NCBI GenBank assembly: GCA_002238965.1
Contig: MPNJ01000008.1
Span: 1-64,000, forward strand
DNA length: 64,000 bases
DNA from: Nitrospinae bacterium bin107
Lineage (GTDB): Bacteria > UBA8248
Reading direction: 5' to 3'
Shown here: positions 44,246-53,585 of the stretch, in pieces
How positions within the stretch are numbered: the stretch's first letter is position 1
Layout of the letters: every line of letters begins with the position of its first letter
The notes under the pieces: generated by a model
The model's input: the letters and a program-made list of their open reading frames with translations, nothing else
Told to the model about the DNA's origin: nothing
Databases searched by the model: none
Made by a program: the position numbers and the translations under genes

Positions 44246-45649
44246 TCATGCTCCCGGAACCACCAGGCCCGCCCGCTCGACGATGGCGGCAGATGCCGTC
44301 TGCGCTTCCTCTCGAATTGAGCGCTCCTCTTCCTCGCTCACCTTGCTCAATCGTCCCGCCTCCATGAGCGGCTCGCCGTCCACCCAGACCCAGCGCACCT
44401 CAGTCCCGTGGGTCTGATACGCGAGAACAGAAGGCAAATGATGATTCGGGTGCATATGCGGCCCGCTCATGTCGAGCAGAATCATGTCCGCCCGCTTGCC
44501 CACCTCTATGCTCCCTGTCTCCGCTTCGAGTCCGAGCGCGCGCCCCCCGTTGCGCGTGGCCATATCAAGCACCTGCTGGGCCGTGATGGCGGCGGGATCC
44601 TGATGCACCCCTTTATGGAGCAGGCAGGCGAGCCTTATCTCCCAGAACATGTTTACCAGATCGTTGCAGTTAGCGTTGTCAGTCCCCAAGGCCACGGGTA
44701 TTCCGTAGCCCAGCATGCGGGGCACCGGCGACACGCCCGAACCCAGATACATATTGCTCGATGGGAGATGCACCACCTGAGTTCCTGATTCCTTCAAGAG
44801 CCGAATGTCCTCCTCGCTCAAGTGGATGCAGTGGCCGGCGACGAGGCGCTCGGAGAGCAGCCCCCAGGCCGCCAGGTGCTGTACGACGGGCAGACCGCCC
44901 ACTTCCGATTCCATGGGGTCTTCAGATACGTGCGTGGAAACGCGAAGGCCACGTTTTCCGGCCCATTCGTCCACCTCGCGGAAGGTCTCGGGCTTCACGT
45001 AGACGGGGATGTTCGGCCCCGGCCAGACGAGAACGCGTCCCGCCGAGCGGCCGTGGTATTTATCCACCAGATGGGATGTCTCCTCCAAAACCTCTTCCCT
45101 TGTCTTCAAGCTTGGCGGAAAGGTCTTGCCCCATGCGGCGATGTGGGAGTGCGCCCGCTCGGCGAGTTTTCCAGAAGGAGACATTTCGTTGAAACTCAAA
45201 GCGAAGACGCTCCGCATACCCGAATCGTCCATGGCCTCTATCATCGCTTCGGCCAAGGGGATGGGGACGCGCTCGTTCGTCACTACCGCCGTGGTGCCCG
45301 AGCGAATCGCCTCGCACGCGAAGAGTTTGACGGAGAGCGCCGCATCCTCCGGCGTATAGGCAACCTGGCCGGGCGCCATGACATTCAGTCGCCAGTCCAT
45401 CAGCCGCCTGTCCGCGCCCAGGCCGCCGCGCAGCAGAATGCACATGATGTGGCTGTGGGCGTTCACCAACCCCGGCATGAGGGCCATTCCCTCGCCATCT
45501 ACCACCTGCGCTGCGCCGGCATTAATCTTGGACTCTGAAACATCGGCGACCCGGCCATCCTCGACCAGCACGGATGCGCGAGGGATGACCTGACGCGTCT
45601 CGTTTTGCGTCAGGACGCAGGCGTTTTCGACCACGAAACGACCCGCCAT
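44246..45649 (-). CDS. Amidohydrolase (AtzB/TrzN/SsnA-like, subtype I)
   Basis: 467 aa, AGGAGG upstream of ATG 45649. Metal-dependent hydrolase of the TRZ/ATZ group: ALMPGLVNAHSHIMCILLRG near residue 57 gives the HxH motif, THVSED near 240, GHCIHLSEEDI near 268, and VALGTDNANCNDL near 325 the final Asp. Such enzymes deaminate or dechlorinate heteroaromatics (guanine deaminase, AtzB, TrzN). It sits 51 bp upstream of the ring-opening amidohydrolase on the same strand, so a two-step path (side group removal, ring opening) is plausible. Substrate unknown. Confidence 0.88.
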   Translation of the reverse strand: MAGRFVVENACVLTQNETRQVIPRASVLVEDGRVADVSESKINAGAAQVVDGEGMALMPGLVNAHSHIMCILLRGGLGADRRLMDWRLNVMAPGQVAYTPEDAALSVKLFACEAIRSGTTAVVTNERVPIPLAEAMIEAMDDSGMRSVFALSFNEMSPSGKLAERAHSHIAAWGKTFPPSLKTREEVLEETSHLVDKYHGRSAGRVLVWPGPNIPVYVKPETFREVDEWAGKRGLRVSTHVSEDPMESEVGGLPVVQHLAAWGLLSERLVAGHCIHLSEEDIRLLKESGTQVVHLPSSNMYLGSGVSPVPRMLGYGIPVALGTDNANCNDLVNMFWEIRLACLLHKGVHQDPAAITAQQVLDMATRNGGRALGLEAETGSIEVGKRADMILLDMSGPHMHPNHHLPSVLAYQTHGTEVRWVWVDGEPLMEAGRLSKVSEEEERSIREEAQTASAAIVERAGLVVPGA

Positions 45650-45792
45650 GGGAAATCCTCCTGTTAGATGTTTCAGCAGAATACGACAATCGGGCGGATT
45701 TGAGTATCTCCGCTGTAAGCCGCGCCTTGCCAGAGAAGGAAAAGAGCATTATTAGTGTGAGAGAAGACCTGACAACCCGAGGAGAGACGCCG

Positions 45793-46188
45793 ATGTCCAA
45801 GATCAAATTCCTGCAGCATTTCAGCATCTATTGCCGGGATCTGCCGGCCATGCACAAATTCTACAACGAAATTCTGGAACTTCCTGAAATGCCCCGCCCC
45901 CACTTCCCCTTCCCGGGCTATTGGTATGAGGCGGGAGAGGACCACCAGATCCATCTCGCCAAGGTGAGCGATACGCATGTGTCCCACTCCATCAGCGACA
46001 ATGAGGATGGATACATGGACCATCATTTCGGGATGGTGACCGAAGATCTCGAGGGGATGAAGGAGAGGCTCAAGGCGCACGGCGTCCCGTTTCATGATGA
46101 ACCTTACGGCTACCCCCAAATCTTCTTCAGAGACCCGGAGAACAACCTGATCGAGGTCGCGTCCACGGCGATGTTCGACATGGAGTAG
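45793..46188 (+). CDS. VOC-family (glyoxalase/dioxygenase-like) protein 1
   Basis: 131 aa from ATG 45793 (GAGGAG nine bases upstream). Vicinal-oxygen-chelate fold: FLQHFSIYCRDLPAMHKFYN, FPFPGYWYEAGEDHQIHLAK, MDHHFGMVTEDLEGMK, FFRDPENNLIEVA, with His and Glu metal ligands. VOC enzymes isomerise, dioxygenate or lyase small substrates. A near relative in pattern lies at 59237-59620 (same PGYWYEAG/PGYWFQAG and FFRDP core). Function not specific. Confidence 0.82.
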   Translation: MSKIKFLQHFSIYCRDLPAMHKFYNEILELPEMPRPHFPFPGYWYEAGEDHQIHLAKVSDTHVSHSISDNEDGYMDHHFGMVTEDLEGMKERLKAHGVPFHDEPYGYPQIFFRDPENNLIEVASTAMFDME

Positions 46189-46321
46189 CCGGCGCGCGTC
46201 GTGGGCAGTCCGCAACCCGCCGTGTTCCCCTTATACCCTGGCAGTAAAGGTCATATATGCGCCACAGGAGCGCCACCAACGACGCATTCCCGCTTTTCCA
46301 CTGATCTCTGGAGACCAGGCC

Positions 46322-46714
46322 ATGTCCTTTCAAAAATTCCACACCACGCATGTAACCGCCGGGCCGGGGAGCTACTCCCAGGCCCTTCTGGCGGGCAGGA
46401 CGCTCTATCTCGCGGGCCAGACGGGTGAGGGGCTCGACGGCGCCCCGCCCGCCCTCGGCGACGCCGCCGCCCAGGCCCGTCAGGCGTGCGAGAACATAAA
46501 GCAGCTTCTCGAAGAGGCGGGAGGCGACCTATCCCACGTCGTGAAGCTCACGAACTACATCACCGACAGGGCGTACCGGAAACCCGTCTACGCGGTGATC
46601 GCGGAATACTTCGGCCCCCATGCGCCCGCAAGCACGGGCGTCATCGTGGACGGGCTGGCTTCAGAGGATTTTCTCGTGGAAATCGACGCCACGGCTTATA
46701 TCCCCGAGGCCTGA
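46322..46714 (+). CDS. RidA/YjgF-family protein
   Basis: 130 aa, GGAG before ATG 46322. Conserved core: AGPGSYSQALLAGRTLYLAG, QTGEG, VVKLTNYITDRAYRKPVYAV, and STGVIVDGLASEDFLVEIDA. RidA proteins hydrolyse reactive enamine/imine intermediates; subfamilies take part in pyrimidine or aromatic degradation. Near the ring-opening hydrolase cluster this would suit detoxifying or advancing an imine intermediate, which is inference. Confidence 0.85.
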   Translation: MSFQKFHTTHVTAGPGSYSQALLAGRTLYLAGQTGEGLDGAPPALGDAAAQARQACENIKQLLEEAGGDLSHVVKLTNYITDRAYRKPVYAVIAEYFGPHAPASTGVIVDGLASEDFLVEIDATAYIPEA

Positions 46715-46823
46715 GATGTAATGGCGTATTGAGATATCCGCCGCAAAAGGGCAGAATAGGGCCACAGTCAGACCAAACAGTGAAGCAGCCCGTGAGGCTG
46801 AGTCCTTTCAGAGGAGAGGGATC

Positions 46824-48410
46824 ATGACCGAATCTTACGATGGATTGTTCGTCGGCGGAGGGCACAACAGCCTGGTATGCGCCGCCTATCTGGCGAAAGC
46901 CGGGAAAAAGGTAGCCGTTCTGGAACGCTCCGATGTCGCTGGCGGTGGCTGCTCTACGCACGAAGTGACCCTCCCGGGGTTCAAGCACAACCTGCACTCG
47001 AACTATTACGTGGGTCTGGAGAGAAGCCCCATCCTGCGCGACCTGGAACTCCACGAATACGGCTTCAGCCTCATCTTCCCGGAATATCAGCAAGGCTGCC
47101 TATTCAGCGACGACACGGCGTTCGTCATCCACCGCGATGTGGAGAAGACCGTCAAATCTATCGAGCGCATCAACAAGAACGACGCGAAAACCTACCGCGA
47201 CCTCCACGTCAAATTCACCGAGGGGATGCTCGACATCATCACCTCCTTCATGTACTGCGCTCCCCTGCCGCCCGAGGAACTGAAAGAGCGCTTCGCGGGG
47301 CCGCTGGGGCGCGAATTCCTGAGCTATGCGAACCTCAGCATGTACGAGGCGGTGGACCAGCATTTCGAGGACGACAGGCTGCGCGTGCTGTTCAAGCTCT
47401 TCCTCGGCTCCTTCACCCTCGAAAACACGCCGACGACCGGCATCTTCTTCCCGAGAATCTTCTCGCGCATCGCTAGCTTCGCCCTGCCCGTGGGCGGGTC
47501 GGTGAACTTCACACGGGCGCTGGAGCGCGTGGTCGTGCGAGGCGGCGGCAAGGTGCTTACCAACGCCGATGTCCGCGAGATCACGGTCGAAAGCGGGGAT
47601 GCGACCGGCGTCATTCTGGAAGACGGAACCCGCATCGAAGCCACCGAGTTCGTGGCAAGCGGGGTAAACTGGCCGCTCACGGTGCGCCTGGCCGGGGAGG
47701 ATTACTTCGGTGGCAGACTCGCCAAGGCGGCGCTGGAGTTCCAGTGGGCGAGCCACGGGCTCTGCACCATCCACCTCGCGCTCAAGGAAGCGCCCGACTT
47801 CAAGGCTGCGAAATTCGATCCCGACATCAACAAGACGTTCAACATCTTCTGGGGCGCGGATTCGACCGAGGAGATCAATGAGTGCTTCGAGACGATCCAC
47901 GACGGCGAACTGCCCAAGCTCATGGGCAACGGCGGGAGCAACAGCCACTTCGACCCGACCTACTCGCCCGACGGCACGCACGTGGGCTACTGGTGGCCGT
48001 TTGCGCCCTATGAACTGAAAGACGGCGGGGCCGAAGCGTGGGACACACGGCGCGAGGAATACACCCAGCACTTCATCGACTCCTGGAAGCCCTATGCGCC
48101 CAACATCAATCACGACAACATCATGGGCAGCTATCTCTACACGCCGCTCGACATCGTGCGCATGAACCCGAACTTCGTCCGGGCGAGCCACCATGTGGGC
48201 GCCTACGTTCCCGAACAGTTGGGCTACAACCGCCCGCATCCGGAAGTGAGCGACTTCCGCACGCCTGTCGGGAAGCTGTATCTCTGCGGTTCGAGTTCAC
48301 ACGTGGGCGGCGCGGTGACGGGAGCCCCCGGCTACAACTGCGCGAACGCGATAGCCGAAGATCTGCACATCGATCGCTTCTGGGCGCCCGTCGAGACCAT
48401 GATGGCGTAA
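46824..48410 (+). CDS. FAD-dependent oxidoreductase (phytoene-desaturase/CrtI-like)
   Basis: 528 aa, GAGGAGAGGG upstream of ATG 46824. N-terminal dinucleotide-binding motif VGGGHNSLVCAAYLAKAGKK, then ERSDVAGGGCSTHEVTLPG, and a C-terminal FAD-binding motif YLCGSSSHVGGAVTGAPGYN. The pattern is of the CrtI/PDS-type amine-oxidase superfamily members that act on unidentified lipids or small molecules in many bacteria; no carotenoid genes are nearby, so a carotenoid role is unlikely. It precedes a cyclase-family hydrolase by 45 bp. Confidence 0.85.
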   Translation: MTESYDGLFVGGGHNSLVCAAYLAKAGKKVAVLERSDVAGGGCSTHEVTLPGFKHNLHSNYYVGLERSPILRDLELHEYGFSLIFPEYQQGCLFSDDTAFVIHRDVEKTVKSIERINKNDAKTYRDLHVKFTEGMLDIITSFMYCAPLPPEELKERFAGPLGREFLSYANLSMYEAVDQHFEDDRLRVLFKLFLGSFTLENTPTTGIFFPRIFSRIASFALPVGGSVNFTRALERVVVRGGGKVLTNADVREITVESGDATGVILEDGTRIEATEFVASGVNWPLTVRLAGEDYFGGRLAKAALEFQWASHGLCTIHLALKEAPDFKAAKFDPDINKTFNIFWGADSTEEINECFETIHDGELPKLMGNGGSNSHFDPTYSPDGTHVGYWWPFAPYELKDGGAEAWDTRREEYTQHFIDSWKPYAPNINHDNIMGSYLYTPLDIVRMNPNFVRASHHVGAYVPEQLGYNRPHPEVSDFRTPVGKLYLCGSSSHVGGAVTGAPGYNCANAIAEDLHIDRFWAPVETMMA

Positions 48411-48455
48411 AGACGAAGATTTGATTCGCGTTCTACGAGGAAAGGATAAAATTTC

Positions 48456-49166
48456 ATGGAACTGATCGACCTCTCACAAACTGTGGCGGCGGGTGGATTC
48501 GAGCGTCCGTTTCACCCCAAGGTGGCGATTGAGCCGATGATGACGCACGAGGAGTCTTCGGAGAGATTTTTGGGGAAATTCTCCTTCGCGGCCATGAAGC
48601 TCACGCTTTCGGATCACACCGGAAGCCACGTGGACGCCCTGAACCACTATGTGCCCGGAGACGCTCCCTCCATCGACCAGTTGCCGCTCGATCGTTTCTA
48701 TTCGAGCGCGATTTGCGTGGATTTTTCGGACATCGCGCCCAGGACCTACATCGAAACCGAACACATCGAGCGCGAACTCGAAAAACACGGGCTCTCCATC
48801 GAAGAGGGCGACGCCTTTTTGTACTATACGGGTCATTTCGAGAAGTCCTATAAGGACCCGAATCCCGATGTCTGGTGGAAAGAATTCGCGGGCCTGAGCC
48901 GGCCCGCCACCGAGTATCTCGCCGACCGGGGGGTGCGCAACATCGGGTGTGAGGCGTTTACGATAGAAAACCCCACGCAGATGTTCCCCGAATCGGAAGA
49001 GCCCTACCCCTCTCACCAGGTGTGCAAGGAGCGGGGGATGCTCAACACGGAAAACCTTGTGATACCCAGGCGCCTGGTGGGCAAGCGCTTCACCTTCCTG
49101 TGCCTGCCCATCAAGCTGAAAGACGCGACGGGCTCGCCGGTGCGCGCCGTCGCGGTTCTGGACTGA
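48456..49166 (+). CDS. Cyclase-family hydrolase (kynurenine formamidase-like)
   Basis: 236 aa with AGGAAAGGA upstream. The metal site motif is SDHTGSHVDALNHYVPGD near residue 50 (HxGxHxDxxxH), with IDLSQTV at the N-terminus and NIGCEAFTIENP, YPSHQ near 165-180. Members hydrolyse N-formylkynurenine, isatin or related cyclic amides. Probably co-transcribed with the oxidoreductase before it and convergent with the amidohydrolase after it. Substrate unknown. Confidence 0.85.
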   Translation: MELIDLSQTVAAGGFERPFHPKVAIEPMMTHEESSERFLGKFSFAAMKLTLSDHTGSHVDALNHYVPGDAPSIDQLPLDRFYSSAICVDFSDIAPRTYIETEHIERELEKHGLSIEEGDAFLYYTGHFEKSYKDPNPDVWWKEFAGLSRPATEYLADRGVRNIGCEAFTIENPTQMFPESEEPYPSHQVCKERGMLNTENLVIPRRLVGKRFTFLCLPIKLKDATGSPVRAVAVLD

Positions 49167-49167
49167 T

Positions 49168-50058
49168 CTAGAGGCCGAAGCCGAAGAGCGCGTTCGCGTT
49201 TCCAAAGGCGGCTTTTTCAATCTCCGCCTCGGCGATGCCACCCCGGCGCATGGCGCGGATCGCCCGGGGGATGCAGTAGAGGTCGTTCGATGTGTAGGGA
49301 ATGAGGTCGGAGTTGAGCATCATCCGTCCCGCACCATGACGCCGCACCCACTCCACGACGGCGGCCGGGGGAATCGGCCGAAGACGGCTGCCGAGGCTCG
49401 TCGCGCACCATGCGCCTGTCTCTTCGTGAACGAAATCCACTATCGTCGCATCCACGTGGTCGATCACGAGCAGTGAGTGATCGAGCCCTGCGGCATCAAT
49501 GACTTCCAGGTCCATCTTCAGGTAATGGAGCCTGAACGCTTCTGGCGAAACTTCTCCTTGCGTGTCCACGCCGCCCAGGAATTCTTTCGGGTTCTTGTAC
49601 GTCGGCGTATGAAGAATCAGGGGCTTTTTGAGTTCCACCGCGATGCGCGCCTGCGCTTCCAGGCATTTGGCCTGATCTTCCAGGTCCCAGGAAAAGCCGA
49701 AATACTGCCCCGGGTCCAGGCCCACTTCGCCCAGGGCGGCCACCCGCTCACTCTCCAGATAGCCGGGAAGCGCGTCGATGAGTCGCTCCCAGCCGTCCAC
49801 CCGCGTCATCGAGCTGACGCCCACGGCGCACATGGCGCGAATATGGTGTTTGGCCTCAGCGGCTTCCGCCATCCTGAGGGGGCTCTCCCAAAGCCTCTTC
49901 ACATCCTCTGATTCGGGCGCGCGCTTCCATATCTCGCGGTGCACGTGGGGATTCCCGCACGAGAGAATGGAACCCACCATCCCGCACATGCCCTGTAGCT
50001 CCCAGTCGTCGAAGCTGAACCCGTGCAGGTGGTTGTGGCAGTCGATGTACCTGTCCAT
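49168..50058 (-). CDS. TIM-barrel amidohydrolase (amidohydrolase-2/TatD-like)
   Basis: 296 aa from ATG 50058, two bases past the stop of the methyltransferase gene; the longer frame is in that gene. Metal-binding MDRYIDCHNHLHGFSFDD starts it, with HTPT near 150, VIDHVDATI near 200 and MLNSDLIPY near 250 as further ligands. Similar to amidohydrolase family 2 enzymes, i.e. hydrolases or decarboxylases. Coupled to the SAM methyltransferase. Confidence 0.75.
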   Translation of the reverse strand: MDRYIDCHNHLHGFSFDDWELQGMCGMVGSILSCGNPHVHREIWKRAPESEDVKRLWESPLRMAEAAEAKHHIRAMCAVGVSSMTRVDGWERLIDALPGYLESERVAALGEVGLDPGQYFGFSWDLEDQAKCLEAQARIAVELKKPLILHTPTYKNPKEFLGGVDTQGEVSPEAFRLHYLKMDLEVIDAAGLDHSLLVIDHVDATIVDFVHEETGAWCATSLGSRLRPIPPAAVVEWVRRHGAGRMMLNSDLIPYTSNDLYCIPRAIRAMRRGGIAEAEIEKAAFGNANALFGFGL

Positions 50059-50059
50059 T

Positions 50060-50851
50060 CTAGGCCCCTGGTTTTCTCGCCAGAAACACGTAGCGGTTGA
50101 GACTGAAGAAATACTCGCCACGTTCGCCCAGCGCCATTAAATCCTCGGCCCAGGCTTTTGCCTCTACTTTCGGCACGCCGCCCTTTCGGATGACGAAGGG
50201 CACGATGACGCTCACCATTCCGTGGCTGTAGTTTTCTGCAGGATACTCCGTATTGAGCAGCGGCAAAACCCTCACGCTCGCAATCTCGAAACCCGCGACT
50301 TTGAGCAGGGTCGATAACCTTCTCGGCAGATGAGGATCCGCCAGATGCGCGTCCCACGCTTTCAATATCCTTTCCGCCCGCGCGGCGTCCTGCGCGTTCC
50401 AGACGAGCGAACCCCAGTCGGTGTCCATGATGAGGGCGCGGCCGCCGGGCAGCAGCACGCGGTAGAGCTCCGCCAGGGCGGCCTCCATATCGGTGACGTA
50501 CTCATACACCTGGGAGATGATGGCCGCATCGAAACCGCCATCCTCGAAAGGCAGGCTCAGGGCGTCCGCCTCACGGAACGACACCTGAGGCTGCGACGCG
50601 CAACGCTTCTCGGCGAGGGCCAGCATGGGCGCGCTCTTGTCCACACCGGAAACGGCGCCCCCCTCCCCCACCATGCGTCCGGCTTCAAGTGTCATAAAGC
50701 CGGGGCCGGAACCCAAATCGAGTACGCGCTCGCCCGGCCGGGGAGCGACAATCTCCAAGAGAGCGTCGCGCTGCGCGGCCACGTCCGCCGTTGTATAGAC
50801 GGCCTCGACGCGCCGTGCCGCCTTTTCATCGAATCCCGGGGGCTGGTTCAT
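50060..50851 (-). CDS. SAM-dependent methyltransferase (class I)
   Basis: 263 aa. SAM motif I VLDLGSGPGFMTLEAGRMVG near residue 45, motif II SGVDKSAPML, motif IV-like FDAAIISQVYEYVTDMEAAL, and YRVLLPGGRALIMDTDWGS. Family of small-molecule methyltransferases (UbiE-like fold). Its stop is two bases from the start of the amidohydrolase, so the pair forms an operon. Divergent from the MFS genes. Substrate unknown. Confidence 0.82.
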   Translation of the reverse strand: MNQPPGFDEKAARRVEAVYTTADVAAQRDALLEIVAPRPGERVLDLGSGPGFMTLEAGRMVGEGGAVSGVDKSAPMLALAEKRCASQPQVSFREADALSLPFEDGGFDAAIISQVYEYVTDMEAALAELYRVLLPGGRALIMDTDWGSLVWNAQDAARAERILKAWDAHLADPHLPRRLSTLLKVAGFEIASVRVLPLLNTEYPAENYSHGMVSVIVPFVIRKGGVPKVEAKAWAEDLMALGERGEYFFSLNRYVFLARKPGA

Positions 50852-51133
50852 GCGTTATTCTCTCTCATCGCTGTGTTGACCCGAACGAAAGGCCAAGTGT
50901 CCTCGTCCGCGCCGGGGGAAGTCAAGCGCTTTGGGCGTCACAACCAACAGGAAAATCGCCTATTCACACGGCGTTTCGCGCCAATTATTCTCCGAAATCA
51001 AGGCTTGGAGACCAGACGGCTCACTCTCTCCTTTTCACGCGCATGGGCTGCACGGCATTGACGCGCGTTTTCCCCAGAACCTATAAGCCTAGTGAACTTA
51101 TTTTTCGCATCCTCCGTCATCACTGGAAGTCTT

Positions 51134-52330
51134 ATGGCCCCATCGAAGATATTCAACCTTTTCGCGATCGCGGGCAGCCACGCCGTCAACGCCTTCTACA
51201 CCCAGCTTCTGATACCCGTCCTCCCGCTCATCGTCGCGGAATTCGAGCTCAACTACGTCCAGGCGGGCCTCATCGTGACGACCTACTCGGTGGCGAACAG
51301 CGTTTTTCAGTTCCCGCTTTCCTTCATATCGGACTACACCCGGCGCTGGCGGACCGTACTGGCCCTCTCCCTGCTCACCCAGGCGCTTCCCGTTCTGCTC
51401 TACGGCTACGCGGCCAACTACTCCCTTCTGCTGCTGTTTGTCTTCATCGGCGGCATCGGGAGCGCGGCCTACCATCCGCCGGCCGTGGCGCTCATCACGC
51501 GTGAACTTCCCGAAAGGCGCGGGTTCTGCACGGGCCTGTTCAATGGCGGGGGCGAGATGGGGAACATCATTTCGCCCGCCATCGTCGGCTGGCTCGCCGT
51601 CTATCTGGCGAGTTGGCGCATGGCGGCGCAGTTCTACGTCATCCCCGGCGTCATCTGGGCGGCGCTCATCTGGTTCCGCTTTCAGGATCAACTCGGAGAG
51701 CGCCTCCCCTTCCGCCAGGCGGCGAGGTCCACCTTCGGCGCGCTGTTCCGCAACAAGTCGTTGATGCTCCTCATCGCTCTTTCCTCGTTCCGGATCATGG
51801 GCTTTCGCGGCTTCATGGCCTTTTTGCCGCTCCTTCTGGCGGAGCAATTCGGCTTCGACACCAAGGGGGTGGGCTGGATGCTCAGCGCCTATTTCCTCAT
51901 AGGTTCGACAATGTCCATCATTATCGGCAGGTGGTCGGACAAGACGGGCAGGACGAAGCTCATCGTCGTGCTCACCTTCATGTGCGCCATCGCCATGGCC
52001 TCTCTCACCTGGGTCTCGAGCCTCACGACGCTGCTGCTCGCGCTTTTCGCCGTCGCCTGTATCCTCACGCCGGTGCCGACCCTGGTGCTTGCCGTCGGCA
52101 CGGAACTCGTGGACGAGCGGGTGCGATCGAGCTCAGTGGGAATGATCTATGGCTTCAACGAGGCCGCAAGCGCGCTCTCACCGCTCATCGGCGGCCTTGT
52201 GGCCGAAGCGATGGGGCTTCAAATGGCGTTCACCTTCTACGCATCGATGTTCATGGTCGGCGGCTGCATCGCCATCTTCCTGCACAGGGAAAGCGCCCTC
52301 CAACCCCAGGTGCAAGTGAGCGAATCATGA
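51134..52330 (+). CDS. MFS transporter 1
   Basis: 398 aa from ATG 51134 (GGAAG nearby; an upstream in-frame codon at 51092 is less likely). About 12 hydrophobic segments; MFS features include FISDYTRRWRTVLALSL between helices 2 and 3 and GRWSDKTGRTKLIV between helices 8 and 9. Its last four bases overlap the start of the next MFS gene. Probably an importer or exporter of a small organic solute; substrate unknown. Confidence 0.88.
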   Translation: MAPSKIFNLFAIAGSHAVNAFYTQLLIPVLPLIVAEFELNYVQAGLIVTTYSVANSVFQFPLSFISDYTRRWRTVLALSLLTQALPVLLYGYAANYSLLLLFVFIGGIGSAAYHPPAVALITRELPERRGFCTGLFNGGGEMGNIISPAIVGWLAVYLASWRMAAQFYVIPGVIWAALIWFRFQDQLGERLPFRQAARSTFGALFRNKSLMLLIALSSFRIMGFRGFMAFLPLLLAEQFGFDTKGVGWMLSAYFLIGSTMSIIIGRWSDKTGRTKLIVVLTFMCAIAMASLTWVSSLTTLLLALFAVACILTPVPTLVLAVGTELVDERVRSSSVGMIYGFNEAASALSPLIGGLVAEAMGLQMAFTFYASMFMVGGCIAIFLHRESALQPQVQVSES

Positions 52331-53529
52331 GCCGGGCGGAAGAGATCGATACGGGGGCAGGCGCGCAAGATCCGGCGCAGGATATCCCCTGGGGTGCGCT
52401 CGCCATCCTGTTCACCGCCCACTTTGTGGTGGACGGCACGATAAATTTCATCGCACCTCTGCTGCCCCTGATTCGGGAGCAATTCCAGGTTTCCCTCTCA
52501 ACGGGCGGTCTGCTCCTCACGTTCGCCTCGATGAGCGCAGCGCTCTCACAACCCGTGACGGCGATTCTCGTGGACCGCTGGCCGACTCTTCCCTGGCTCG
52601 CCGTGGGGATGGTGGGCAGTGCGCTGTTCATCACCTCCATCGGCTGGGCGCCCAACTTCACGGTGCTCACCGTCATGGTCGCGGTCGGCGGTTCGATGGT
52701 CGGCCTGTGTCATCCGGACATGGCGTCGCGCGCGGGCGCGCTTTCGGAAAACCGCAAGGGGCTGGTGGTGAGCGTTTTCATCGCCGGAGGGCGCGTGGGC
52801 CACGGCCTTGGGCCCGTCATCGCCATCGGCATCGTCTCGCTCGGGGGCATGAAATGGCTGTGGGCGTTCACCCTGGTCGCCGTCGCGATGGCCCTGACGG
52901 TGAAATACGGGCTGCCGAAGCCTGAGTCACCCCCAAGCAGCGGAGATAACAAAGCCTCCATCTGGGATTTCGTCACAGCGCTGCGCACAGCAGGCACGCC
53001 GCTGCTTCTTCTCTCGGGCGTCACCATTTGCCGCGCCGTCGTGAACATCAATTTCATCAGCCTCATACCCTCGCTGTACGCCGAACACGGCATGAGCATC
53101 TGGAGCGGGGGAGCGGCCAGCGCCATCATGCTCACCTCGGGCGCAGTGGGCGTCCTGGTAGGCGGCTTTTTAGGAGACCGTTTCGGGAAAAAAGAACTTA
53201 TCGTCGGCGGCATCGGGATAGGCGCCTTGTGCGTCTGTGCATTTTTGATTGCGCCGCCCGAGTGGGGCTTCGTATTGCTGGCTTTCCTGGGCGTCGCCAC
53301 CTACCTCCCGATGGGAGTGACGATGGCCTTCGCCCAGCAACTGATGCCGCACAACCGGGGGCTGGCCAGCTCCATCACGCTCGGCCTCTCGTGGTTCATC
53401 GCGAGCCTTTCGGTCTACCCGATGTCCGTTCTCGGCGAGTGGTTCGGCCTCGCCAACGCCTTCTGGGTGCTGCCCGGCTTTTTCATCGCCGCGTGCGCGT
53501 TCGCGCTCTTCCTGCCGAAGGTCCGCTGA
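52327..53529 (+). CDS. MFS transporter 2
   Basis: 400 aa. About 12 helices; LVDRWPTLPWLAVG and GDRFGKKELIVG mark the cytoplasmic loops typical of MFS. The pattern resembles the fosmidomycin-resistance/efflux group. Start overlaps the previous gene (ATGA). The paralogues differ strongly, so this is an operon of two dissimilar carriers, perhaps for different substrates or acting as a pair. A bidirectional terminator follows. Confidence 0.88.
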   Translation: MSRAEEIDTGAGAQDPAQDIPWGALAILFTAHFVVDGTINFIAPLLPLIREQFQVSLSTGGLLLTFASMSAALSQPVTAILVDRWPTLPWLAVGMVGSALFITSIGWAPNFTVLTVMVAVGGSMVGLCHPDMASRAGALSENRKGLVVSVFIAGGRVGHGLGPVIAIGIVSLGGMKWLWAFTLVAVAMALTVKYGLPKPESPPSSGDNKASIWDFVTALRTAGTPLLLLSGVTICRAVVNINFISLIPSLYAEHGMSIWSGGAASAIMLTSGAVGVLVGGFLGDRFGKKELIVGGIGIGALCVCAFLIAPPEWGFVLLAFLGVATYLPMGVTMAFAQQLMPHNRGLASSITLGLSWFIASLSVYPMSVLGEWFGLANAFWVLPGFFIAACAFALFLPKVR

Positions 53530-53538
53530 TTCGCGCAT

Positions 53539-53573
53539 AAAAAAAAAGACGGCCCCGAGGAGCCGCCTTTTTT
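53539..53573. terminator. Bidirectional terminator between the MFS operon and the selenoprotein gene
   Basis: A hairpin (GACGGC...GCCGCC, 53548-53567) is flanked by nine A on the left and six T on the right, so it can end both the plus-strand MFS transcript and the minus-strand selenoprotein transcript. Confidence 0.8.
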
Positions 53574-53585
53574 GTGTCGCTTCGC

